From positions 3,348,001 through 3,412,000 of the forward strand of contig CP030884.1 in assembly GCA_006969385.1 (NCBI GenBank): 64,000 nucleotides of DNA, in the 5' to 3' direction. Positions 9,378 through 17,765 of the stretch are shown here, in pieces. The stretch comes from Planctomycetaceae bacterium (GTDB taxonomy: Bacteria > Planctomycetota > Phycisphaerae > UBA1845 > UTPLA1). Both the position numbers and the translations under genes were made by a program. Position 1 is the first letter of the stretch, and every line of letters begins with the position of its first letter. Below the pieces are notes generated by a model. That model had not been told where the DNA came from and did no database searches. It worked only from the letters and a program-made list of their open reading frames with translations.

Positions 9378-10201
9378 TACGCACCTCCGCTGATTTCGGC
9401 CACGCTGCCGACGGTCATCGCGTTGCGACCATTCCCGCCGTCCGATGCCGCTGCTTGAGGTGTCGATGTAGTAGTGTTATTGGTTCGTGAAACGTTAGCG
9501 GGCAACGCTTGTTGATAAGCGTGCTCGTCCAAGAAATCGACGGTGAGGCGATCCATCTCGCTAACGAGTCCATCGATGCGCGCGGTTAAGTAGTGATAGC
9601 CGATCAGCACAGGGATTGCGACCAACAATCCCGCTGCCGTCGTAATCATGGCTTCGTAAATGCCCTCGGCGAGTAACTCGGTCTTGCCGAGCGCTTCACC
9701 GGAGATGGCCACGGTTTGAAACGCATCGATCATACCGAAGATGGTGCCAAGCAGCCCCAGTAGCGGACAGATCGATGCGATGACGGTGAGCACGCGCACG
9801 TTTTTGCGCAGCGTTAGCAGCGACCTTTCGCCTGCATCTTGCACGTGCTTTTCCATTAGTTCGGGCGTGGCATTGAGCCGTTTGATACCGGCGGCGAGAA
9901 TGGGGCCCAGCGGCGATTTCGAATCGTGGCAGTACGCCAGCGCCGCGGTACGATCGCGCGTGGGGCTGCGCATAATCTCGTGAAGTCCGTCCAAAAAATC
10001 GGGCGGGATGATCGTCGCCTTGCCCAGGCTGCTAACGCGTTCGACGAACACGCCGAGCGCGAACAGCGAACAAATGAAGATCGGAATCATCATGGGGCCG
10101 CCTTTGACGACGAAATCCCAAATCGTATTGATCGCGACTTCGGAGGCGGCAGCGTCATTTGCCTGAGCCAACATCGATGTTATGAATAATTCGCTAAACA
10201 T
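9377..10201 (-). CDS. exbB: ExbB/TolQ/MotA-family proton channel
   Basis: A 274-residue MotA/TolQ/ExbB protein. Three membrane helices are visible: GGPMMIPIFICSLFALGVFVE near residue 35, VLTVIASICPLLGLLGTIFGMI near 140, and the helix before AIPVLIGYHYLTARID near 190. GLLGTIFGMIDAF is the family signature. It forms the proton channel with ExbD. The C-terminal 50 residues are Asn/Thr/Gly-rich and variable. A good ribosome binding site (AAAGGAAA) precedes the ATG, and a small hairpin (10224-10239) lies just upstream of it. The gene is 115 bases downstream of the TPR gene on the same strand and may be cotranscribed with it. Confidence 0.9.
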   Translation of the reverse strand: MFSELFITSMLAQANDAAASEVAINTIWDFVVKGGPMMIPIFICSLFALGVFVERVSSLGKATIIPPDFLDGLHEIMRSPTRDRTAALAYCHDSKSPLGPILAAGIKRLNATPELMEKHVQDAGERSLLTLRKNVRVLTVIASICPLLGLLGTIFGMIDAFQTVAISGEALGKTELLAEGIYEAMITTAAGLLVAIPVLIGYHYLTARIDGLVSEMDRLTVDFLDEHAYQQALPANVSRTNNTTTSTPQAAASDGGNGRNAMTVGSVAEISGGA

Positions 10202-10223
10202 GGTTCAGATTTCCTTTTAACGT

Positions 10224-10239
10224 GCAACCGTTTGGTTGC
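10224..10239 (-). promoter_or_regulatory. Hairpin just upstream of the exbB ribosome binding site
   Basis: GCAACC (10224-10229) and GGTTGC (10234-10239) form a perfect 6-bp stem with a 4-base loop. On the transcribed strand the purine-rich AAAGGAAA follows within about 10 bases. It could mark an mRNA processing or partial termination point between the TPR gene and exbB. The role is not established. Confidence 0.35.
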
Positions 10240-10316
10240 CGCAGCGAAGCGTTTGGTCGCGTTGCAATTTCGTTATGTCGCACCAAGTACAACCGCTTGA
10301 TTGCCGTGGCTCTTAA

Positions 10317-13300
10317 TTAGCTACCGGGAATGCGCCGCTGTGATAGCGCAGTCAACCGTTCTTGCGCGGGGGCGGCCCATTTGGATTCGGCAAAACGCTG
10401 GGTGACGGCGGCGAACTGTTCGCGCGCGGCACCGACGCGTTGCAAGCGTTCGAGACAGCGACCCGCCTCAAACAACGCCGCCGCGCTCCATTCCGGATAA
10501 GCGTAGAGAATGTCCGTCTTGAGCAACTCACCAACGGCCGCTTCGTACTGCCGCTGCGCGAACAGACATTGCCCGATTTGAAACTGTGCGCGGGCGGCCG
10601 TCGGGCCTTGGTGCGTTTTCGTGACGTCGCGATAGTGTTTCAAAGCATCTTCCGCTTTACCCTGATTCTCTAACGACCACGCCAAGCCGAAGCGTGCCTG
10701 ATACGTCAACGGATGTTCGGAATAATCGGTAAGAAACGTATTGAAGTGCTGTGCGGCATCGGGCCAGCGTTGCAGATTCAGATGACAATCTGCCAGGCGT
10801 AAGCGGGCGGTGCTTGCATATTCGCCATTAGGTTCAGTGGTCAGAGCGGCATCGAAGTGCGCGGCCGCTGTCTCCCATTGTTGCAAGGCGTACGCGGATT
10901 CACCGGCAAGATATTGCGCCGTGTTGGCATACGAACTATTGGGGAATCGTTGCAACAGCGTTTGCAACGCCTGACCGGCAGGCGCGAATTGCTGTAGTTC
11001 AAAATATGCCCGGCTCTTCTGATATAGCGCTCGATCAAACGCCAAGTCTGGTGGTAGTTGCTTTAATTCGTTTGCAGCGACGAGTTGATCGAGATAGGCC
11101 AGCGACCGCTCGTAGTCCCCGCTCTGCCCGGCAAGCTCCGCCAGCGCCATAAGGGCGTGAAACTTTAGCGGATTGCCCTCCGCCGTTTCGACGATTTGCT
11201 GTAAGACGCGGGTCGCGCGTTCGTTATCGTCGAGTTTGCGCAGGCAATAGGCGAAGTCGAATAAGACTGTGGCGCGCAAGTCATCATCGATCGATTCGAT
11301 GTTGATATCTGCGAAGGCATCGACTGCTCGTTGATAGCGTTCGGCGCGGGCCAACGCGATAACGCGATTTGCGTGCAGGTGACCGAGCGTTGCCGCCGGC
11401 AACTTCACCGTATCGTCATCGACTGCCTTCAAAAACGCACGGATCGCTTCTGCGGCGTCGCCGTATTGCTCTGCCCGCAGGAGCGCATCGGATTGACGGC
11501 AGACGGCGGCCGCGCGTTGGTTGAGGTCGTCGGAAGCTTCCGCCGCTTCGGCATAGTAGCGCGCGGCCATTTCCGGTTTGCCGAGTTTAAGGCCGAGCGC
11601 GGCGAGATGTTCGCGTGCGGGGGCGTGCAGGCGCTGGGCGCTTCGATTTTTCAGCACATTTCCGAAAGACCGAGCGGCATCTTCGAAGCGCTCCAACGCG
11701 AGCAGACATTGACCGCGCTCGAAGATGGCTTGCGGCGCGTGCGGGCTATCGGCGTCACGTTCCAACAGTGCGTTAAACCGTTCGATGGCCGACGCGAACT
11801 CGGTGAGCCGCATCTGCGCGAGGCCGAGTTTGATGAGCCCGTCGTCGATACCGGTCTTTGGTTTGTCGGCGACAAATCTTGCGAGCCACGTTTGTGCGTT
11901 TTGCCAGTCGCGCTTTGCAAAGTAGATATCACCGACGGCATAGATCGACGCGGGCGTGTGGTCGGCGTCGGTTAGCTCGGTCAACGCCGTGAGTGCGGGT
12001 TCGTATTGTTGCAATCGATAGTGGGCCAACCCTAAACGACGCCGCGCGGCGGTGGCGCGATCGTCGGTCGCGTATTTCGATAAGAAAGTGCGATATGCGG
12101 CGGTCGCATCGGCGAATTCGTCTGTCAAGAAGGCATTTTCGGCTCGAATAAAGATTAAATCGGCGGGTAGCTCGTCGGCAGTCGTGCCCGTTCGAGTCTG
12201 CCACTGGGCAATGTAGTCGCTGCTGGTTTGAAATTGCGACTGGCGATGCGTCACGATCGCGCACAGTCGCAATGCTTCAGGAACAAACGTGGCGTTCTCG
12301 TGCTTGGCTAGCACGATTTTGAGCGACGAAAGTGCCTCGTCCAATCGATCGAGTCGTACCAACGCCACGGCGCGTTCAAAACGCAGGTCGCCGATGAGAT
12401 CGCTGTCCGAATATCGCTCGATGGCGTCGGCAAGGACGTCCACGGCGCGGTCGTTTCGATCGAGCTGTGCCAACGTTTTCGCGAGCCAGTAGACATCGCT
12501 CGCGCTGCGGCCATCGTCGTCGTTGTAGAGCGTTTCGAAATCGACTAACGCGTCGGCAAACGAGTTACGTTGAAAGTTGATGCGACCGCGCAATTGCAGG
12601 GCAAAATCGCGGTCGATTGCCTCGGGATGCTTCAAGGCGAGGTTGACGGCGTGCAGCGCGCTCGCCAAATCGTCAGCTTGCCAGGCTAGTAAAGCCAAAC
12701 CCTGCTGAGCGCGGGCGGCGAGTGGTGGGGCGGCATTTATCAGTTCGCCAAACGCCGCGCGTGCCTCGTCGGTCTGACCTTGCCGAGCGTAGGCTTCGGC
12801 CAGCGTCAAGCGCACATGTGCAACGTGGGATGCGGGTACGTCGAAGCGCAATGCGTTTTTGAGCGCTTTGATGGCTGCGCGATCCTTACCCAAGTTGGCT
12901 TGCGCCATTCCGGCATAGGCACAGACCAAGCCGGCTGATGGCGATTGAACGTAGCGCGCCATGAACGCTTCGGCGTTGTCGGCGCATGCTCCGAAGTGGC
13001 CCGCGCGATATAACGCTTCGATGCCCAATGCGGCCGCGTCGTCGGCGAGTGGATGATCGGCAAAGACCTCGCGATGGTCCGCAATGATCTGTGCGGCGGT
13101 CGTGTATTCGACCGCGGCCAATTTGCATTGCGCCAGCATAACGGCGACATCGGCTCTGAACGCGAAATCGTCCGCGTCGAGTAATTCCGCCAACAGCTCG
13201 GTCGCAGCCGCCAACTTTTCCTGTCGCACGAGCGCGACGGCCAGACCGTATTGGGCTTGTTGTCGACGCTCGCCTTTCGGATCGGTCGCCAACACGCGTC

Positions 13301-13457
13301 GATACTCCGCTTCAGCCAAATCGTAAAGCTTGCGATTGAGCAGGCCGTTGGCGACCTTGATTGAAGCAGGGTTCGTGTCGTCGGCGCTTGATAATGGACA
13401 CAGCAATCCAACGACGACCATCAACGGCAGGCCGATACGGCGAAATATCACAGTCAT
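10317..13457 (-). CDS. Large secreted TPR-repeat protein
   Basis: A 1046-residue exported protein with a signal peptide (MTVIFRRIGLPLMVVVGLLCPLSSA) followed almost wholly by tetratricopeptide repeats, for example LYDLAEAEYRRVLATDP, YEPALTALTEL, AAQHFNTFLTDYSEHPLTYQARFGLAWSL. Such repeats form protein-binding superhelices. In Tol systems a periplasmic TPR protein (YbgF/CpoB) accompanies TolQRAB; the position immediately upstream of exbB-exbD and the PD40 protein suggests an analogous, much larger partner. ATG 13457 is preferred to GTG 13496 because it gives a clean signal peptide. No catalytic domain is visible. Confidence 0.8.
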   Translation of the reverse strand: MTVIFRRIGLPLMVVVGLLCPLSSADDTNPASIKVANGLLNRKLYDLAEAEYRRVLATDPKGERRQQAQYGLAVALVRQEKLAAATELLAELLDADDFAFRADVAVMLAQCKLAAVEYTTAAQIIADHREVFADHPLADDAAALGIEALYRAGHFGACADNAEAFMARYVQSPSAGLVCAYAGMAQANLGKDRAAIKALKNALRFDVPASHVAHVRLTLAEAYARQGQTDEARAAFGELINAAPPLAARAQQGLALLAWQADDLASALHAVNLALKHPEAIDRDFALQLRGRINFQRNSFADALVDFETLYNDDDGRSASDVYWLAKTLAQLDRNDRAVDVLADAIERYSDSDLIGDLRFERAVALVRLDRLDEALSSLKIVLAKHENATFVPEALRLCAIVTHRQSQFQTSSDYIAQWQTRTGTTADELPADLIFIRAENAFLTDEFADATAAYRTFLSKYATDDRATAARRRLGLAHYRLQQYEPALTALTELTDADHTPASIYAVGDIYFAKRDWQNAQTWLARFVADKPKTGIDDGLIKLGLAQMRLTEFASAIERFNALLERDADSPHAPQAIFERGQCLLALERFEDAARSFGNVLKNRSAQRLHAPAREHLAALGLKLGKPEMAARYYAEAAEASDDLNQRAAAVCRQSDALLRAEQYGDAAEAIRAFLKAVDDDTVKLPAATLGHLHANRVIALARAERYQRAVDAFADINIESIDDDLRATVLFDFAYCLRKLDDNERATRVLQQIVETAEGNPLKFHALMALAELAGQSGDYERSLAYLDQLVAANELKQLPPDLAFDRALYQKSRAYFELQQFAPAGQALQTLLQRFPNSSYANTAQYLAGESAYALQQWETAAAHFDAALTTEPNGEYASTARLRLADCHLNLQRWPDAAQHFNTFLTDYSEHPLTYQARFGLAWSLENQGKAEDALKHYRDVTKTHQGPTAARAQFQIGQCLFAQRQYEAAVGELLKTDILYAYPEWSAAALFEAGRCLERLQRVGAAREQFAAVTQRFAESKWAAPAQERLTALSQRRIPGS

Positions 13458-13781
13458 GGTCGATTCCAAAAATGAGTTTGAGAATGATCGAAGCACGTAG
13501 CGCTTAGCTGTGCTGATCCTGTAAAACCGAACACGCGTTCACGCTATGTTTTCTTTACAAATGGCGGTGCTGATGCACTCTGGCAATTTCTTTTCTTTAG
13601 CTACGCTGACTCTTTCATCGTGGTTCGAAGAAAAAGTGATGCTATTCCGAGTGCAGCTTTGCAAAAACCCGTCGAACAAAAAACACGTGCAACAGGAATG
13701 CCGCAGGCCGTTCACGCTGCGTGTACGGCCTGCATCATCATTGAACGTTTCATAGGTTGCCCGGCTTGACGGCGTCGCGCA
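13458..13781. other. Spacer between the M56 gene and the TPR gene
   Basis: No convincing gene. It contains the strong hairpin at 13703-13733 and, at 13555-13567, a sequence (TTACAAATGGCGG) that resembles one BlaI-type half-operator from 17.2 kb with one core mismatch. This would place a possible BlaI site about 100 bases upstream of the TPR gene, but the match is weak. Confidence 0.35.
13703..13733 (-). terminator. Strong hairpin after the M56 sensor gene
   Basis: GCAGGCCGT (13703-13711) pairs perfectly with ACGGCCTGC (13725-13733), and the loop continues pairing as CACGC/GCGTG after one T-T mismatch. It lies 48 bases after the stop of the M56 gene. On the minus strand a run of six T follows only after about 20 bases, so it may terminate with help from Rho or act as an RNA-stabilising stem. 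Confidence 0.5.
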
Positions 13782-16664
13782 TTAGCCGTCGGCCAATTCG
13801 TCCATCTCATCGTCGAGTTCTTCGATCTCTGCTTCCGCTTCGGCGGCGGCGTCGTAAAGCTCCGCGGCTTGCGCTTCGATATCAGCTTGAGCGGCGCGCA
13901 ATTCGGCCAGCTTCTGATCGAGTTCCACAATCCGACGGTCGGCATTGGCTTGTTGGCGCGCTGCTTTGACTTCCTCGTAATGCTCGCGCAGTGCGTCCGC
14001 GCGCGCCTGCATTTGGTCGGCCTTGGCTTCTAAATCGCGCGCGCGGCGCTTGACCTGCTCTTGCGCCTTGCGGAGATGCGCGCGGACCGACGCATATTCG
14101 CGCGCGACTTGCGCTTCGCGCTGCGCGCGTTCGGCGGCCTCTTTGGCTTTCAGGGCACCCGGCAGGCGGGCATTTGCGTAAGCCGACGGCCACGCGCCGG
14201 GGGCGGTCGAGCGCAGACTCGTGCGCTGGCCGTCTTTTGGAGCGATCATGTCAATAAAGTCTTTAAAAGTCTTTTGGATCAACTCGTTGCCGTGCACCGT
14301 GATGCGATCGTCGTCGGGAGCCACCAAAACGGGCACGTCATCGCGAACCATTAACGTTCGCAGGTCTTCCATTTGCGCGGGGTCAATCTTATAGGTCTTC
14401 GTGTGATCCATACCCTTGCCGCCGAGCATGAGTACGAAGCGCTCGAACACTTCGTGTTGTTCGGCGGTGCCGATGAGTTCGATGCCATCGGGGCGCGGCC
14501 GCATCAAGACCGGCACGTCGCTGCGCTTCATCAGGTTGTTCAGGGCTTCGCGCTTGCCGTCGGGAAGTTGGTAGCGGCGCGTCAGTTGATGTTGATTTGC
14601 GTATAGCGCGGCGGTCGGCTGCGGTGTCAACGGGGACGCGGCGGCACGCCAGTCTTTTGGTTCTTTGAGATGCAACCCGGGTGCAGGTTGCGGAAGGCGA
14701 GCAGCCCGTTGGTTAAGCGAAGCCGACAAATGCTCGACTTGTTCCGTTAGCCGCGCAAGTTGTGCTTCGAGACGCGCCATGCGTTCGTTTTCATCGTGCG
14801 AAGTGCGGCGCACCTTGTGTGCTCGACCGCCACCTGCGTGCGCATGAGCGTGGTCGTGTTCATCCTCGTGATCGTGATCGTCATAAACCGCTACCGCCAC
14901 TGCCGGCGCGGCGGGCGACTTGGGTGCCACGACGACTTGGCCGCTTCCGGTTCTCGCGACGACCACCGACGTTGCGTCGGGCACTTCGGCCACAACAAAC
15001 TCGTCCGCGTCGGGCGCAGGGCTTACCGAGACGGCGGTTTGCGAATGGGCCGGGACCGTCACCCACGCAGCGAGCAAGAGGGCGGGCACACACAAGAAGC
15101 CGAACGACGAAGAGCGGGGTGTGTTTCGATGCGTCATAATCATGGTTAACCTCCGCGCAATTCGCTGCGCTTGCGGGGACAAAATGCCCACGGCCGACGC
15201 GGGCGTGGGCGTGTATTGCTTTGTGGTAAGAAACTGTTGCGTTTGAATCAGGGCGGTGGCGTAAGCGCGGCGCGACTTGGGGGCCAGCCAGGTGACCCAC
15301 ATGTCGCAAGCGTTTTCCGCTTCGTCAGCAATCCGGCGGCGCATCCACCAAACCAGCGGATGCCACCAATACAACGCGCCGAGTAATTCGTTGAACCAAT
15401 GGGTCCAATGATCGCGACGCTTGAGGTGAGCAAGTTCGTGCAGGATCACCACGCGGCGCGAATCGGCGTCGAGTTCGGCCCAAAGTTCTTCGGGAATGAT
15501 CAATCGCGGTCGCGGATAGCAAAGGATCAACGGTGAAACGCGCTGTCCGACGAGGTGGGCGGTTGGTGCGCAGCGCAGCCCGATCAAATCCGCACATTCA
15601 TCGACGAGCGATTGCACGGCATGCGGGGCGGGACGGGCGCGCTTCAGACTGCGCGTGAACCGTATGCTGGCGAGACTGCGCCATGCGATGATGACGATGG
15701 TCAGTGTTAGCCACAGTTGCCAAGGCAAACGCGGCAACGCGGATAGCTGATTCGACCAGTTCTGGACGAGCGCAACGGCAGGGTCGAAGGGTTTTTGCAG
15801 GGTCGCGAGCCATCCGGTTGACGGGGCATCATCGTGTAACGGCGACGCAACTGGTTTTATATGATCAACGGCTGCGGCGTTGTCGTTAAGTGGTAACGTG
15901 GCCGCACGAATTGTTGCATTAACAGAATTGGGGAGATTCGCTACGGGGAGAAGCTCATTTTCATTCGCGCGCGGCGATGTTGTCTTATGAGCGAATCGTG
16001 TTTTGTCACCACTCGCAGGTTCTTCGCAGGGCTTAACACTTAGACTCTTGGCTGTAACCGGTTTTTGAATAGTGGGTGACGATTGCCCGACCGAACCAAC
16101 CATCGAAGATGAGACATGCGACGGTTGGCGTGACGATCGGGCAATCGTCGTGGGTGGAGTGGGGTCTTGTGCTCGTTCGATCGAAGTCAACGCTTCGACA
16201 CGAACGGTTATGTTATCGTTACGCTCAGACGCCTTGGCGTCCAAGCAGATATTCGTTGTGAGCAAAGATTCGGATCGTTGCCAGTCGTGCTCCCAGTCTG
16301 AATGCAGTGCTGCATCATACGAAACAAATTCGACTGGATGGATTCGATCTTGCCGCGAACGTTCAGCATGTTCAACGGGGTGATGTCTTTCGGCTAACGA
16401 TGAATCTACAAAAAATTCTTCCGACGCGGATGCGATGCGCTCGTTACGCAATGTTACATTTTCTGAATGGTCCGATGCCGTTGGCAACGGTGGCAATAAC
16501 AACCCGATCGCCAGCCAACTGAGTGCACCCAACCAGATCACATGACGCGTGGCGGGGCGACGCGCCATCAATTGAACGGCGAGCCAAGCGAGCAACGCGA
16601 CCGGCACCAACGCCAGCCCGTTGCGCCATAAGGCATCGATCCACCATTCAAATGAAGCGAACAT
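13782..16664 (-). CDS. BlaR1-like M56 sensor metallopeptidase
   Basis: A 960-residue membrane protein of the M56/BlaR1 family. N-terminal helices (NGLALVPVALLAWLAVQLM, HVIWLGALSWLAIGLLL) are followed by a long Ser/Thr-rich loop, another helix (LWLTLTIVIIAWRSL), the cytoplasmic zinc protease domain with HELAH (about residue 408; VVILHELAHLKRRDHW) and the downstream glutamate in DEAENACD, then a last helix (FGFLCVPALLLAAWVTV). The outer region has a His/Asp/Glu-rich segment (DDHDHEDEHDHAHAHAG) and ends in a Lys/Arg/Glu/Ala coiled coil of about 120 residues. No penicillin-binding sensor domain is seen. ATG 16664 is chosen because AGGAGAGAGG lies upstream. It is paired with the blaI-like gene, whose repressor it probably cleaves or signals to. 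Confidence 0.85.
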   Translation of the reverse strand: MFASFEWWIDALWRNGLALVPVALLAWLAVQLMARRPATRHVIWLGALSWLAIGLLLPPLPTASDHSENVTLRNERIASASEEFFVDSSLAERHHPVEHAERSRQDRIHPVEFVSYDAALHSDWEHDWQRSESLLTTNICLDAKASERNDNITVRVEALTSIERAQDPTPPTTIARSSRQPSHVSSSMVGSVGQSSPTIQKPVTAKSLSVKPCEEPASGDKTRFAHKTTSPRANENELLPVANLPNSVNATIRAATLPLNDNAAAVDHIKPVASPLHDDAPSTGWLATLQKPFDPAVALVQNWSNQLSALPRLPWQLWLTLTIVIIAWRSLASIRFTRSLKRARPAPHAVQSLVDECADLIGLRCAPTAHLVGQRVSPLILCYPRPRLIIPEELWAELDADSRRVVILHELAHLKRRDHWTHWFNELLGALYWWHPLVWWMRRRIADEAENACDMWVTWLAPKSRRAYATALIQTQQFLTTKQYTPTPASAVGILSPQAQRIARRLTMIMTHRNTPRSSSFGFLCVPALLLAAWVTVPAHSQTAVSVSPAPDADEFVVAEVPDATSVVVARTGSGQVVVAPKSPAAPAVAVAVYDDHDHEDEHDHAHAHAGGGRAHKVRRTSHDENERMARLEAQLARLTEQVEHLSASLNQRAARLPQPAPGLHLKEPKDWRAAASPLTPQPTAALYANQHQLTRRYQLPDGKREALNNLMKRSDVPVLMRPRPDGIELIGTAEQHEVFERFVLMLGGKGMDHTKTYKIDPAQMEDLRTLMVRDDVPVLVAPDDDRITVHGNELIQKTFKDFIDMIAPKDGQRTSLRSTAPGAWPSAYANARLPGALKAKEAAERAQREAQVAREYASVRAHLRKAQEQVKRRARDLEAKADQMQARADALREHYEEVKAARQQANADRRIVELDQKLAELRAAQADIEAQAAELYDAAAEAEAEIEELDDEMDELADG

Positions 16665-16766
16665 CGGTTTGGTGCCTCTCTCCTGGTGTTTCGCGATCGT
16701 GCTATGCACACATCGCTCACTGTTACGAACCAAACAGTTAACGGCTCCCAAGTCGATTAAGACCGG

Positions 16767-17156
16767 TTAGCTTGCTTTATCATCCAACTCGTCAATGAGT
16801 TTTTGCAGCGCTTCGATGTCGTCGCGATTCAACTGTTGCGACTTGAGCAGTTGCAGCACCATCGGGCCGGCCGCGCCGTCGTACAGTTCTTCGACCAACG
16901 ATTTGATGCGATCCTTGCGGACGCGATTGCGCGTGACGGTCGCGCGATAGACGTAGGCCATGCCCGTCTTGTCGCTGCGGACCAAGCCTTTTTGTTCCAT
17001 GCGGGTCATGAAGGTGAGCACCGTGGTATACGCCCAGTCCTTACCGCGCTCGGTTAAGGCATCGAGCACCTGCCGCACGGTGGCCGGACCGATGTCCCAC
17101 ATCGCGCGTAGCACGTCGAGTTCGGCGGGGCTGAGATCGAGGGGTTTCTTACCCAC
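16767..17156 (-). CDS. blaI: BlaI/MecI/CopY-family repressor
   Basis: A 129-residue winged-helix repressor: LSPAELDVLRAMWDIGPATVRQVLDAL (helix-turn-helix entry), DWAYTTVLTFMTRMEQKGLV (recognition helix and wing), and a C-terminal dimerisation region. Family members repress their own operon until an M56 sensor inactivates them. I place the start at GTG 17156, because GGAGG sits exactly 8 bases upstream (17165-17169); a GTG at 17171 has no ribosome binding site. Two copies of a TACA-nn-TGT motif lie directly upstream and probably are its operators. It precedes the M56 gene by about 100 bases. Confidence 0.9.
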   Translation of the reverse strand: MGKKPLDLSPAELDVLRAMWDIGPATVRQVLDALTERGKDWAYTTVLTFMTRMEQKGLVRSDKTGMAYVYRATVTRNRVRKDRIKSLVEELYDGAAGPMVLQLLKSQQLNRDDIEALQKLIDELDDKAS

Positions 17157-17170
17157 GGGCGTATCCTCCA

Positions 17171-17212
17171 CTACAGTTGTCGTAGGCTACTACATCTGTC
17201 GGAGGGTTGCAA
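17171..17212 (-). promoter_or_regulatory. blaI promoter with two candidate BlaI operators
   Basis: Two 15-base copies, CTACAGTTGTCGTAG (17171-17185) and CTACATCTGTCGGAG (17190-17204), repeat at 19 bases, about two helical turns. Both carry the TACA-nn-TGT core known for BlaI/MecI operators. On the minus strand TTGCAA (17212-17207) followed 17 bases later by TAGCCT (17189-17184) could be the promoter, with the -10 region lying between the copies. This fits autorepression; binding itself is inferred. Confidence 0.6.
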
Positions 17213-17446
17213 GGTTTTTCTCCGCTTTTTTCCGAATGACGGATTTTTCAGTAGCGAAGCGTCGGCACGAACGTGTGGATACTTGCTAAAACGCGGCGTC
17301 ACGTCGGGTATCACGTTTAGATTTTCGCCACCTGCGCGAAAATATTTTCGGTAGCAGGCTGGTTTTCGTCGGTCGGCCTCGATCGGTTTCAAAATAGGTA
17401 AGCTTTGCGGGTCGGGCTGGATGAAATCGGCGGTTTTCGTTCAAAT

Positions 17447-17623
17447 ATGGGTATGCACGCGTTTTTGGCTACATCCGAATCGGCAGGGGGCTGGGAGTTA
17501 ACCCCACAGAATATGTGGATTCCGTTTGCGATCATCGCCGTGCCGCCCGTGATACTGATGGTCTGGTTTTTCTGGGCCGACAAGCGGCTGCGCGAACGAC
17601 GTGCGCGCCGCGCGAGCAAATAG
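17447..17623 (+). CDS. Small single-helix membrane protein
   Basis: A 58-residue product (from ATG 17447; ATG 17453 or TTG 17405 are alternatives) with one clear membrane helix, NMWIPFAIIAVPPVILMVWFFWAD, followed by a very basic tail (KRLRERRARRASK). The positive tail implies a cytoplasmic C-terminus. It lies between the divergent blaI promoter and an ABC exporter. No ribosome binding site is obvious and I do not recognise a family. Confidence 0.45.
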   Translation: MGMHAFLATSESAGGWELTPQNMWIPFAIIAVPPVILMVWFFWADKRLRERRARRASK

Positions 17624-17765
17624 GGAATCCACTTAACGGGTAAACGGCAGTCACTTTGCGCGATCGTGATCGGATTAAATGGTTGCGCAGTCGCGGCTGC
17701 CGTTTGATCGCACGGGTCGCGTAGCTGCCGCGCCGCCTGTGCGGGGCGTCTTTGGAATCCATACC

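Noticed and set aside
13546..13755. 69-codon open frame between the M56 and TPR genes
   Set aside because: It runs through the strong hairpin at 13703-13733, lacks a ribosome binding site and looks like no protein.
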